From the NCBI RefSeq assembly GCF_003950315.1, contig NZ_NGJT01000002.1, forward strand, positions 169,695 through 233,694: 64,000 nt of DNA. The letters run 5' to 3'. Shown piece by piece: positions 55,158 through 64,000 of the stretch. Source of the stretch: Vagococcus bubulae (GTDB taxonomy: Bacteria; Bacillota; Bacilli; Lactobacillales; Vagococcaceae). A program made the translations under genes and the position numbers. Within the stretch, counting starts at the first letter, position 1. The number at the start of each line of letters is the position of its first letter. The notes beneath the pieces are model-generated. The model was not told where the DNA came from. It did no database searches and saw only the letters and a program-made list of their open reading frames with translations.

Positions 55158-56438
55158 ATGAAAACATTTTTAACATTTATTTTTGTGTTTGGTTTAATTG
55201 TTCTCGTTCATGAGTTTGGTCATTTTATTTTTGCCAAACGTGGTGGGATTTTAGTTCGTGAGTTTTCAATTGGTATGGGACCAAAATTGTTTTATCATCG
55301 TCACAATGGCACAACGTATACTATTCGGTTGTTACCAATTGGTGGCTATGTTCGTATGGCAGGAGAAGGTGAAGATGAGGGCGAGTTATCTCCAGGGATG
55401 CACTTATCACTTGTTGTCGATGAAACAGGTGTCGTGACGAAAATCAACCCAACGAAAAAAATTCAACTCCCTAATAGTATTCCAGTTGAATTGATTGCCT
55501 ATGACTTAGAAGATGAGCTATTTATCAAAGGCTATGAAAATGGTGACGAGTCAGAGGAAAAAGTTTTTCCTGTGTCACATGATGCAACCATTATTGAAGA
55601 AGATGGAATTGAAACCCAAATCGCACCACGAGATGTTCAATTCCAATCAGCATCGTTAGGCCGTCGAATGATGACTAATTTCGCTGGACCATTGAATAAT
55701 TTCATTTTAGCTGCAGTACTATTTATTCTTGTTGCTTTTATGCAAGGTGGAAAATATGTTGAGGATCCATCAAATGCGATTGGTGGTATTATCCAAAACA
55801 GTGTCGCTGATAAAGCAGGGATTAAGCCAGGTGATAAAATTGTTCAAGTGAATAGTAATGAAACACCAAAATTTTCAGATATTTCAGCAGAGATTTCTTC
55901 TAATGCTGGAAAAAAAGTGTCATTAGTTTTAGAAAATGATAAAGGTGAAAAAAGAACAGTAGAAGTAGTACCGGAGAAAAGCGAACAAAATCCTAATGTT
56001 GGAATGATTGGGATTCAGATGAGTAGTAAATTTACGCCGTTATCGTTTTTTGGTAAGATAAAATATGGCATTATACAAATGGCAGCTAACTCATTAACTA
56101 TCTTTAAAGCATTAGGGGATTTGATTACAGGATTTAGCATCAATAAATTAGGTGGACCAGTGATGATTTTTAAACTATCTGAGTCGGTATCAAAAAGTGG
56201 TATCATTGCTATTTTATCATTTACAGCGATGTTATCAGTCAACTTGGGAATTATGAATTTAATTCCATTACCAGGTCTTGATGGTGGAAAATTAGTGTTG
56301 AATTTATTTGAAGGTGTACGTGGTAAACCATTAAGTCAAGAAAAAGAAGTCATGATTACTATGGCTGGAGTGGTTATTCTAGTTGTATTAATGGTGGCAG
56401 TAACATGGAACGATATTCAACGATTTTTTATTCAATAA
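55158..56438 (+). CDS. rseP: Site-2 intramembrane metalloprotease RseP
   Basis: 426 residues. The zinc motif H-E-F-G-H is at about 17-21 in the first span, a PDZ domain at about 205-270, and the second active-site motif L-P-x-L-D-G-G in N-L-I-P-L-P-G-L-D-G-G near 365-375. It cuts anti-sigma factors and pheromone or signal-peptide remnants within the membrane; in enterococci the homologue Eep makes sex pheromones. GGAAGG precedes the ATG. Confidence 0.96.
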   Translation: MKTFLTFIFVFGLIVLVHEFGHFIFAKRGGILVREFSIGMGPKLFYHRHNGTTYTIRLLPIGGYVRMAGEGEDEGELSPGMHLSLVVDETGVVTKINPTKKIQLPNSIPVELIAYDLEDELFIKGYENGDESEEKVFPVSHDATIIEEDGIETQIAPRDVQFQSASLGRRMMTNFAGPLNNFILAAVLFILVAFMQGGKYVEDPSNAIGGIIQNSVADKAGIKPGDKIVQVNSNETPKFSDISAEISSNAGKKVSLVLENDKGEKRTVEVVPEKSEQNPNVGMIGIQMSSKFTPLSFFGKIKYGIIQMAANSLTIFKALGDLITGFSINKLGGPVMIFKLSESVSKSGIIAILSFTAMLSVNLGIMNLIPLPGLDGGKLVLNLFEGVRGKPLSQEKEVMITMAGVVILVVLMVAVTWNDIQRFFIQ

Positions 56439-56443
56439 TATAA

Positions 56444-58162
<1,719 letters not shown>

Positions 58163-58172
58163 CAATACCTTT

Positions 58173-58209
58173 AAGGTTCTTAGTCTTTATTTACTAAGAA
58201 CCTTTTTCA
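58173..58209 (+). terminator. Terminator after proS
   Basis: Perfect 12-base stem AAGGTTCTTAGT / ACTAAGAACCTT with T5; the polC promoter starts in its right arm. Confidence 0.92.
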
Positions 58210-58217
58210 TGTATAAT
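58190..58217 (+). promoter_or_regulatory. Promoter of polC
   Basis: TTTACT (58190-58195) and TATAAT (58212-58217), spacer 16, overlapping the proS terminator. Confidence 0.65.
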
Positions 58218-58235
58218 GTAAAAAGGAAAGTAGGG

Positions 58236-61200
58236 ATGAACATGAGCTTATCACCAGTAGAATTATATGCTCAATTAGTAAAACAAATTGCTTTAGATGA
58301 CCAATTATCCAACTATCCTCTTTTAGAAACAGGTGAAGTGAAAAAAGTCACTGTACATAAAAAAAGTCGACTATGGGAGTTTAATTTAGGGTTTCATCAT
58401 ATTTTACCAATGTCACATTATCAGTTATTGTCCACTCATTTAGAGACAGCTTTTAATGATATTGCTAGCACTTCTTTAGTTGTAACGAGCCAAAATAAAG
58501 AGATAAATGATGATTTGTTGGCAGATTATTGGTATCAAGTATTAAAAGAGAATGAAGAGATGACAAATGTTGTCAAAAATTCATTGCTTCAGACACCACC
58601 ATTTGTTGATGACCAACAGATTATTTTATTAGTTGAAAATGAAGGTGTCGAAAAATATTTAAGTCAAAAACATTTAGGACACCTTAGTGAATTATACAAA
58701 CGCTACGGATTTCCTGAGTTTAAATTTGTTGTTCGAATTGATGATACAAAAGAGTCAGATATTCAGAAAGCCTTTGAACAACGTCAACAAGAACAAGCTG
58801 AAGAGTTAATGAAACAGACTGCAGCAGCCATTGAAAAAAATCAACAACAAAAGAAAAAACAAGAAACGCTTGAACATGAGGGACCAATTCAACTTGGAAG
58901 AACCATTCCAAGTGATGAGATGATCACACGTATGGAAGATATCATTGAAGAAGAACGTCGTGTGACTATCGAAGGGTTTGTGTTTGATAAAGAAATTAGA
59001 GAGTTGCGTTCAGGCAGAAAGTTATTAATTGTCAAAATCACAGATTATTCATCGTCATTTGCTGTGAAGAAATTTTCTAATAATGAAAAAGACGTCGCTA
59101 TATTTGAAGCAATTAAAACCGGAAGTTGGTTAAGAGCGCGAGGTAGTATCCAGGAAGACACGTTTATGCGTGATTTAGTGATGAATTGTCAAGACTTAGT
59201 TGAGGTAAAAAAAGAATTAAGAAAAGATACAGCTCCTGAAGATGAAAAACGTGTTGAGCTTCACGTTCATACAAATATGAGTACCATGGATGCAACGAAT
59301 AGTGCCACAGATTTAGTGGCTCAAGCAGGAAAATGGGGCATGCCAGGAATCGCCATTACGGATCATAGTGGTGCGCAGGCTTATCCCGATGCTTATTTTG
59401 CCGGACAAAAACATGGTGTGAAAGTGTTATTTGGTGTGGAAGCAAACATTGTTGATGATGGTGTACCGATTGCGTACAATCCAGAACATATTAGTTTAAC
59501 AGACGCCACCTATGTTGTATTTGACGTGGAAACAACGGGGCTTTCAGCGGTTTATGACACGATTATCGAGTTAGCGGCAGTTAAAATGCATAAGGGAAAT
59601 ATTATTGATACCTTTGAACAGTTTATCGACCCAGGACATCCATTATCTCAAACAACAATTCACTTAACAGGGATTACAGATGATATGGTGAAGGGATCAA
59701 AATCAGAAAAAGAAGTCCTAACTCTTTTTGAAGAATTTTGCCGAGATAGCATTCTTGTCGCCCATAATGCCAGTTTTGATATGGGATTTTTGAATACTAG
59801 TTATGAAAAATATGATATGCCAGAAGCACCAAATCCTGTCATTGATACTCTGGAACTATCACGACTACTTCATCCAGAATTGAAATCACATCGTTTAAAC
59901 CGTTTGTCCAAAAAATATAACATCAATTTGGAACAACATCACCGTGCGATTTATGATTCGGAAGCAACAGGTCACTTGTGTTGGATATTTGTCAAAAAAG
60001 CACAAGAAGAATTTGGTGTGCATTTCCATGATGAATTTAATCAACACATTGGTGAGGGAGACGCGTACAAACGAGCACGACCATTTCATGCGACGATTTT
60101 AGCACAAACACAAGTAGGATTAAAAAACTTATTTAAGTTAATCTCGATGTCAAATGTGAATTATTTTTACCGTGTACCACGTATTCCACGCTCTAAATTA
60201 TCTGAATTACGTGAAGGTCTACTAGTTGGATCAGCATGTAGTAATGGTGAAATTTTTGAAGCGATGATGCAAAAGGGTGTTGAGGAAGCGAAAAAGCGTG
60301 CGAAATTTTATGACTACATTGAAGTCATGCCAAAACATGTTTATGCTCCATTGATTGAAGCAGAACTTGTTAAAAATGACGAGGATTTAGAAGATATCAT
60401 GACCAATCTTGTGTCGATTGGAGATGATTTAGGTAAGATAGTTGTGGCAACAGGAAATGTTCACTATTTAAATAAAGAAGATGCAATTTATCGTAAAATT
60501 TTAATTAATTCGATGGGTGGAGCTAATCCTCTAAATCGTTATGAGTTACCAGACGTTCACTTTTTAACAACCAATGAAATGTTGGATGCGTTTAGTTTTC
60601 TAGGTGAAGAAAAAGCCAAAGAAATCGTGGTAGACAACACACGTAAAATTATGGATATGTGTGAAGATGTTGTGCCTGTCAAACAAGATTTATATACCCC
60701 AAAAATCGAAGGATCAGAAGATGAAATTACCAAATTAAGTTACGATGAAGCTCATCGACTTTACGGTGAAGAGTTGCCTGAGATTGTTGAGAAACGTATT
60801 GAGAAAGAGTTAAAAAGTATTAACGGCAATGGGTTCTCCGTTATTTACTTAATCTCGCAAAAGCTGGTTCATAAGAGTTTAGAAGATGGTTACTTAGTTG
60901 GATCTCGTGGGTCAGTTGGGTCAAGTTTTGTCGCAACCATGACAGGTATTACAGAGGTCAACCCACTTCCACCACACTATTTGTGTCCTGAATGTCAGTA
61001 TTCTGAGTTCTTTGAAGATGGTAGTTATGGGTCAGGGTTCGACTTACCTGAAAAAGATTGTCCTAAATGTGGGGCGAGATTATCAAAAGATGGTCACGAT
61101 ATTCCGTTTGAGACATTCTTAGGGTTCCACGGGGATAAAGTACCCGATATTGATTTGAACTTCTCAGGGACTTACCAACCAGAAGCACATAATTATACGA

Positions 61201-62573
61201 AAGTGTTGTTTGGGGAAGATTACGTTTTCCGTGCTGGGACAATTGGTACAGTAGCCGATAAAACGGCATATGGGTTTGTAAAAGGCTATGAGCGAGATAA
61301 TGATTTGAGTTTTCGTGGAGCAGAGATTGACCGTCTAGCAAAAGGCTCAACAGGTGTGAAACGGACCACTGGACAGCATCCTGGGGGGATTATTGTTATT
61401 CCGGATTATATGGATGTGTATGACTTTACTCCAATCCAATACCCAGCGGATGACCAAGATTCTGAATGGCGTACGACTCACTTTGATTTCCATTCGATTC
61501 ATGATAATGTCTTAAAACTTGATATACTGGGACACGATGATCCGACTGTGATTCGTATGTTACAGGATTTATCAGGCATTGATCCAAAAACCATCCCAGC
61601 TGATGATCCAGAAGTCATGAAGATTTTTTCTGGACCACAAGTTTTAGGTGTAGAGCCTGATCAAATTTATTCTAAAACGGGTACACTTGGTATACCAGAG
61701 TTTGGGACAAAATTTGTTCGTGGCATGTTAGAACAAACAAAACCAACCACCTTTGCTGAGTTGCTACAAATATCTGGATTGTCACATGGTACGGACGTTT
61801 GGTTAGGTAATGCGGAAGAATTAATTCGTCAAGGGACAACCACACTGGCTGATGTAATTGGGTGTCGTGATGACATCATGGTGTATTTAATGCATGCTGG
61901 TTTAGAAGACGGCTTAGCATTTAAAATCATGGAAAGCGTGCGTAAAGGTAAAGGGATACCAGATGAGTGGCAAGCAGAGATGCGAGCAAATAATGTGCCT
62001 GAGTGGTACATTGAATCGTGTTTGAAAATCAAATACATGTTCCCTAAAGCCCATGCTGCAGCCTACGTTTTAATGGCATTACGTGTGGCATATTTTAAAG
62101 TACATCACCCAATCTTGTATTATGCAGCATACTTTTCAGTTCGTGCCAATGATTTTGATATTGTGGCAATGTCACAAGGCAAAGAAGCCGTGAAAGCACG
62201 TATGAAAGAAATCACTGATAAGGGAATGGACGCCTCAACAAAAGAGAAAAACTTATTAACTGTTTTGGAAATAGCTAATGAAATGTTAGAACGTGGCTTT
62301 AAATTTCAAATGATTGATTTGTATAAATCAGATGCAGAAGACTTTGTGATAGAGGGAGATACGTTAATTGCACCGTTTCGTTCTGTTCCAAGTTTGGGGT
62401 TAAACGTAGCAAAACAAATTGTAGCAGCGCGTGAGGAACAAGAATTTTTATCAAAAGAAGACTTGTCTAATCGAGGAAAAGTATCTAAAACATTGATTGA
62501 ATATATGACAGACAATGGTGTGTTGAAAGATTTACCTGATGAAAATCAGTTATCCTTATTTGATATGTTATAA
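58236..62573 (+). CDS. polC: DNA polymerase III alpha subunit, PolC type
   Basis: 1445 residues. An N-terminal OB domain (about 240-330) precedes a PHP domain ([11 protein letters not shown] near 345) that is interrupted by a DEDD 3'-5' exonuclease (F-D-V-E-T-T-G-L near 432, H-N-A-S-F-D-M near 515). The polymerase core has P-D-I-D-L-N-F near 970, and the C-terminal Q-L-S-L-F is a beta-clamp motif. It is the main replicative polymerase of low-GC Firmicutes. ATG 58236 or 58242 is the start: both follow AAGGAAAG/TAGGGA, while an upstream ATG at 58209 lies before the -10. Confidence 0.96.
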   Translation: MNMSLSPVELYAQLVKQIALDDQLSNYPLLETGEVKKVTVHKKSRLWEFNLGFHHILPMSHYQLLSTHLETAFNDIASTSLVVTSQNKEINDDLLADYWYQVLKENEEMTNVVKNSLLQTPPFVDDQQIILLVENEGVEKYLSQKHLGHLSELYKRYGFPEFKFVVRIDDTKESDIQKAFEQRQQEQAEELMKQTAAAIEKNQQQKKKQETLEHEGPIQLGRTIPSDEMITRMEDIIEEERRVTIEGFVFDKEIRELRSGRKLLIVKITDYSSSFAVKKFSNNEKDVAIFEAIKTGSWLRARGSIQEDTFMRDLVMNCQDLVEVKKELRKDTAPEDEKRVELHVHTNMSTMDATNSATDLVAQAGKWGMPGIAITDHSGAQAYPDAYFAGQKHGVKVLFGVEANIVDDGVPIAYNPEHISLTDATYVVFDVETTGLSAVYDTIIELAAVKMHKGNIIDTFEQFIDPGHPLSQTTIHLTGITDDMVKGSKSEKEVLTLFEEFCRDSILVAHNASFDMGFLNTSYEKYDMPEAPNPVIDTLELSRLLHPELKSHRLNRLSKKYNINLEQHHRAIYDSEATGHLCWIFVKKAQEEFGVHFHDEFNQHIGEGDAYKRARPFHATILAQTQVGLKNLFKLISMSNVNYFYRVPRIPRSKLSELREGLLVGSACSNGEIFEAMMQKGVEEAKKRAKFYDYIEVMPKHVYAPLIEAELVKNDEDLEDIMTNLVSIGDDLGKIVVATGNVHYLNKEDAIYRKILINSMGGANPLNRYELPDVHFLTTNEMLDAFSFLGEEKAKEIVVDNTRKIMDMCEDVVPVKQDLYTPKIEGSEDEITKLSYDEAHRLYGEELPEIVEKRIEKELKSINGNGFSVIYLISQKLVHKSLEDGYLVGSRGSVGSSFVATMTGITEVNPLPPHYLCPECQYSEFFEDGSYGSGFDLPEKDCPKCGARLSKDGHDIPFETFLGFHGDKVPDIDLNFSGTYQPEAHNYTKVLFGEDYVFRAGTIGTVADKTAYGFVKGYERDNDLSFRGAEIDRLAKGSTGVKRTTGQHPGGIIVIPDYMDVYDFTPIQYPADDQDSEWRTTHFDFHSIHDNVLKLDILGHDDPTVIRMLQDLSGIDPKTIPADDPEVMKIFSGPQVLGVEPDQIYSKTGTLGIPEFGTKFVRGMLEQTKPTTFAELLQISGLSHGTDVWLGNAEELIRQGTTTLADVIGCRDDIMVYLMHAGLEDGLAFKIMESVRKGKGIPDEWQAEMRANNVPEWYIESCLKIKYMFPKAHAAAYVLMALRVAYFKVHHPILYYAAYFSVRANDFDIVAMSQGKEAVKARMKEITDKGMDASTKEKNLLTVLEIANEMLERGFKFQMIDLYKSDAEDFVIEGDTLIAPFRSVPSLGLNVAKQIVAAREEQEFLSKEDLSNRGKVSKTLIEYMTDNGVLKDLPDENQLSLFDML

Positions 62574-62593
62574 AAACATTAGGAGGAAGACAA

Positions 62594-63586
62594 ATGGCAA
62601 AAGTGTTAGTACTAGGAGGAGCAGGATATATTGGCTCTCATGCAGTGAAGCGTTTATTAGATAGTGACAGAGAAGTGGTAGTTGTTGATAATTTATTAAC
62701 TGGCCATAAAGAAGCAGTAGACGAAGGTGCGACATTTTATGAAGGAGATATTCGTAATAAAGACTTTTTAACAGAAGTTTTTAAGAAAGAAGATATTTCT
62801 CAGGTGGTCCATTTTGCTGCCAGTTCACTAGTCGGTGAATCAGTTGAAAACCCACTAAAATATTTTAATAATAATGTATATGGTATGCAAACGTTACTTG
62901 AAGTGATGAATGAATTTGACGTGAAAGAAATTGTCTTTTCTTCAACAGCAGCAACATACGGTGAACCTGATGTAACGCCTATTACGGAAGACACGCCAAC
63001 GAATCCAACGAATCCTTATGGTGAAAGTAAATTGATGATGGAGAAAATGATGAAATGGTGTGATAACGCATATGGTATTAAGTATGTGTCATTACGTTAT
63101 TTCAATGTGGCAGGTGCGATGCTTGATGCATCAATCGGTGAAGACCACACACCTGAAACCCATTTGTTACCAATCATTTTACAAGTCGCACTAAATCAAC
63201 GGGAAAAATTAATGATTTTTGGTGATGATTATCCAACGCCAGATGGCACATGCATTCGTGATTATGTACATGTTGTCGATTTAGTTGACGCTCATATCTT
63301 AGCATTGAATTATTTAACGAAACATGATGAGAGCCAAATTATTAATCTTGGTAGTAGTAATGGCTTCTCAGTAAAAGAATTGTTGAATGAAGCCATTAAC
63401 GTGACTGGAAAAGCTATTCCTTCTGAGATTGCACCAAGACGTGCAGGTGATCCATCAATGTTGGTTGCTTCAAACGAAAAAGCGAAAACTATTTTAGGGT
63501 GGAATCCTCAATACACTGATGTAGAAACTATCATATCTAGTGCATGGCAATGGCATCAAAGTCACCCACATGGATACGAAAAATAA
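62594..63586 (+). CDS. galE: UDP-glucose 4-epimerase
   Basis: 330 residues, an extended short-chain dehydrogenase. NAD-binding G-G-A-G-Y-I-G-S-H near 8-16, catalytic S in F-S-S-T-A-A-T-Y-G near 115, and Y-x-x-x-K in Y-G-E-S-K near 141-145. It interconverts UDP-glucose and UDP-galactose for the Leloir pathway and surface polysaccharide. AGGAGG precedes the ATG. It lies 20 bases after polC, and an insertion sequence begins just downstream. Confidence 0.95.
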   Translation: MAKVLVLGGAGYIGSHAVKRLLDSDREVVVVDNLLTGHKEAVDEGATFYEGDIRNKDFLTEVFKKEDISQVVHFAASSLVGESVENPLKYFNNNVYGMQTLLEVMNEFDVKEIVFSSTAATYGEPDVTPITEDTPTNPTNPYGESKLMMEKMMKWCDNAYGIKYVSLRYFNVAGAMLDASIGEDHTPETHLLPIILQVALNQREKLMIFGDDYPTPDGTCIRDYVHVVDLVDAHILALNYLTKHDESQIINLGSSNGFSVKELLNEAINVTGKAIPSEIAPRRAGDPSMLVASNEKAKTILGWNPQYTDVETIISSAWQWHQSHPHGYEK

Positions 63587-63644
63587 ATGATAAAAAAAAG
63601 ATATTAAGGCTCTTTGTCAAATAGGACTGATGAGTTAAATCTAT

Positions 63645-63688
63645 AAGATGATGAATTTGAGAGTAATCTCAGATTTATCATCTTTTTT
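63645..63688 (+). terminator. Terminator inside the insertion-sequence end
   Basis: AAGATGATGAATTTGAGA pairs with TCTCAGATTTATCATCTT, then T6 on the plus strand. It would stop transcription entering from galE before the transposase gene. Confidence 0.8.
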
Positions 63689-63690
63689 AG

Positions 63691-64000
63691 TTATTTAATT
63701 TTTATAAGACCGTTTATCAAGAAAATTCTTATTCTCATGTTGCTGAATGATTTGAATCCGTATGATACTCTTTTAAGGGTTTTTATATGAGTATTCTTAG
63801 CTTCAATTTTTCCATTGGAAAAATCATAAAGAAGGGCATTGCGAATACCAGTTTCATATACAAGTAAGTTTTCTAATTTATCTTTAAATAGCCTATCTAA
63901 GCTATTAGGTAAGTTTTTCAACAGTTCAAAAAATGAATCAGCATCTTTATTTCTAAAATGATACGTTAGTAATTGGAAGCTATCGTAGGCTTCTTTTAGA
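63691..64000 (-). CDS. ISL3-family transposase, C-terminal part
   Basis: Open to the window edge: 102 codons read without a stop, beginning L-K-E-A-Y-D-S-F and ending L-I-K-I-K. Within it, S-N-G-K-I-E-A-K-N-T-H-I-K-T-L-K-R-V-S-Y-G-F-K-S-F matches the conserved C-terminal E-x-x-N-x-x-I-K-x-I-K-R-x-x-F/Y-G-x-x-x-F block of ISL3 transposases. The E-A-K-N glutamate would be the last acidic DDE residue. Whether the full protein is intact cannot be seen. Confidence 0.85.
   Translation of the reverse strand, partial: LKEAYDSFQLLTYHFRNKDADSFFELLKNLPNSLDRLFKDKLENLLVYETGIRNALLYDFSNGKIEAKNTHIKTLKRVSYGFKSFSNMRIRIFLINGLIKIK

Larger units (their letters stand above)
63608..64000 (-). mobile_element. Right part of an ISL3-family insertion sequence (cut by window edge)
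   Basis: A probable terminal inverted repeat starts GGCTCTTTGTCAAATAGG at 63608, as at ISL3-type ends. It is followed by a hairpin and the transposase reading frame toward the window end. The other end and the target duplication are outside the window. Confidence 0.72.

Overview
The window is a low-GC Firmicutes chromosome segment. Gene content and order point to Lactobacillales, most likely Enterococcaceae and plausibly Vagococcus; the genus is an inference. Supporting signs are AT-rich DNA with strong AGGAGG ribosome sites, a liaFSR three-component system, and blocks in the usual Firmicutes order: ylaN-ftsW-pyc-ylbC-ylbF-ylbG-rsmD-coaD-ylbL-comEA-comEB-comEC-holA-rpsT and rpsB-tsf-pyrH-frr-uppS-cdsA-rseP-proS-polC. 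A third sign is a D-aspartate cross-bridge cluster of the kind known in Enterococcus faecium and Lactococcus. The window is almost entirely coding, and no gene-free stretch exceeds 300 bases.

Layout. 1-3.8 kb: a DUF624 membrane protein, a YesM-like histidine kinase and a YesN-like AraC response regulator, normally companions of a sugar ABC transporter (not in the window). 3.9-5.4 kb: an Mga/AtxA-like regulator ending in a nested inverted-repeat element. 5.7-9.5 kb: AsnB/AsnH-type amidotransferase, D-aspartate ligase and aspartate racemase, a complete path for making and attaching D-Asp/D-Asn to peptidoglycan precursors. 9.6-14.2 kb: S9 peptidase, BirA, BioY, a second copy of the repeat element, and a polysaccharide deacetylase. 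14.3-18.3 kb: recJ-apt, a small P-loop kinase, tRNA-Thr(GGU) and a PhnA-like zinc-ribbon protein. 18.5-25.3 kb: mltG, greA, liaFSR, a KtrA/TrkA protein, a HesB-like protein, an orphan RelB-like protein and a DUF1189 protein. 25.4-31.2 kb: sodA, ylaN, ftsW, pyc. 31.2-41.6 kb: the ylb genes and the com operon, with an SOS-type yolD/Y-family polymerase pair inserted between comEA and comEB. 41.7-49.9 kb: mostly minus-strand genes (rpsT, degV, DUF1836, a PIB-4 metal ATPase, uppP, a metallo-beta-lactamase hydrolase, DUF308, a histidine phosphatase) and one unrecognised plus-strand multi-spanning protein. 50-62.6 kb: translation, envelope and replication genes. 62.6-64 kb: galE, then the end of an ISL3-type insertion sequence cut off by the window edge.

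Cell-envelope biology is a recurring theme: the D-Asp cross-bridge module, polysaccharide deacetylase, MltG, LiaFSR, FtsW, UppP, UppS, CdsA and RseP. The best regulatory signals read directly from the DNA are a LexA box filling the promoter spacer of yolD-polymerase, a PerR-like box over the -35 plus two Fur-like boxes upstream of the metal ATPase, and a near-perfect palindrome before the liaFSR promoter. I found no CRISPR array, prophage or clearly new defence system. The most unusual items are the two nested-palindrome elements, the SOS cassette splitting the com operon and the terminator-like hairpin at the start of comEC.
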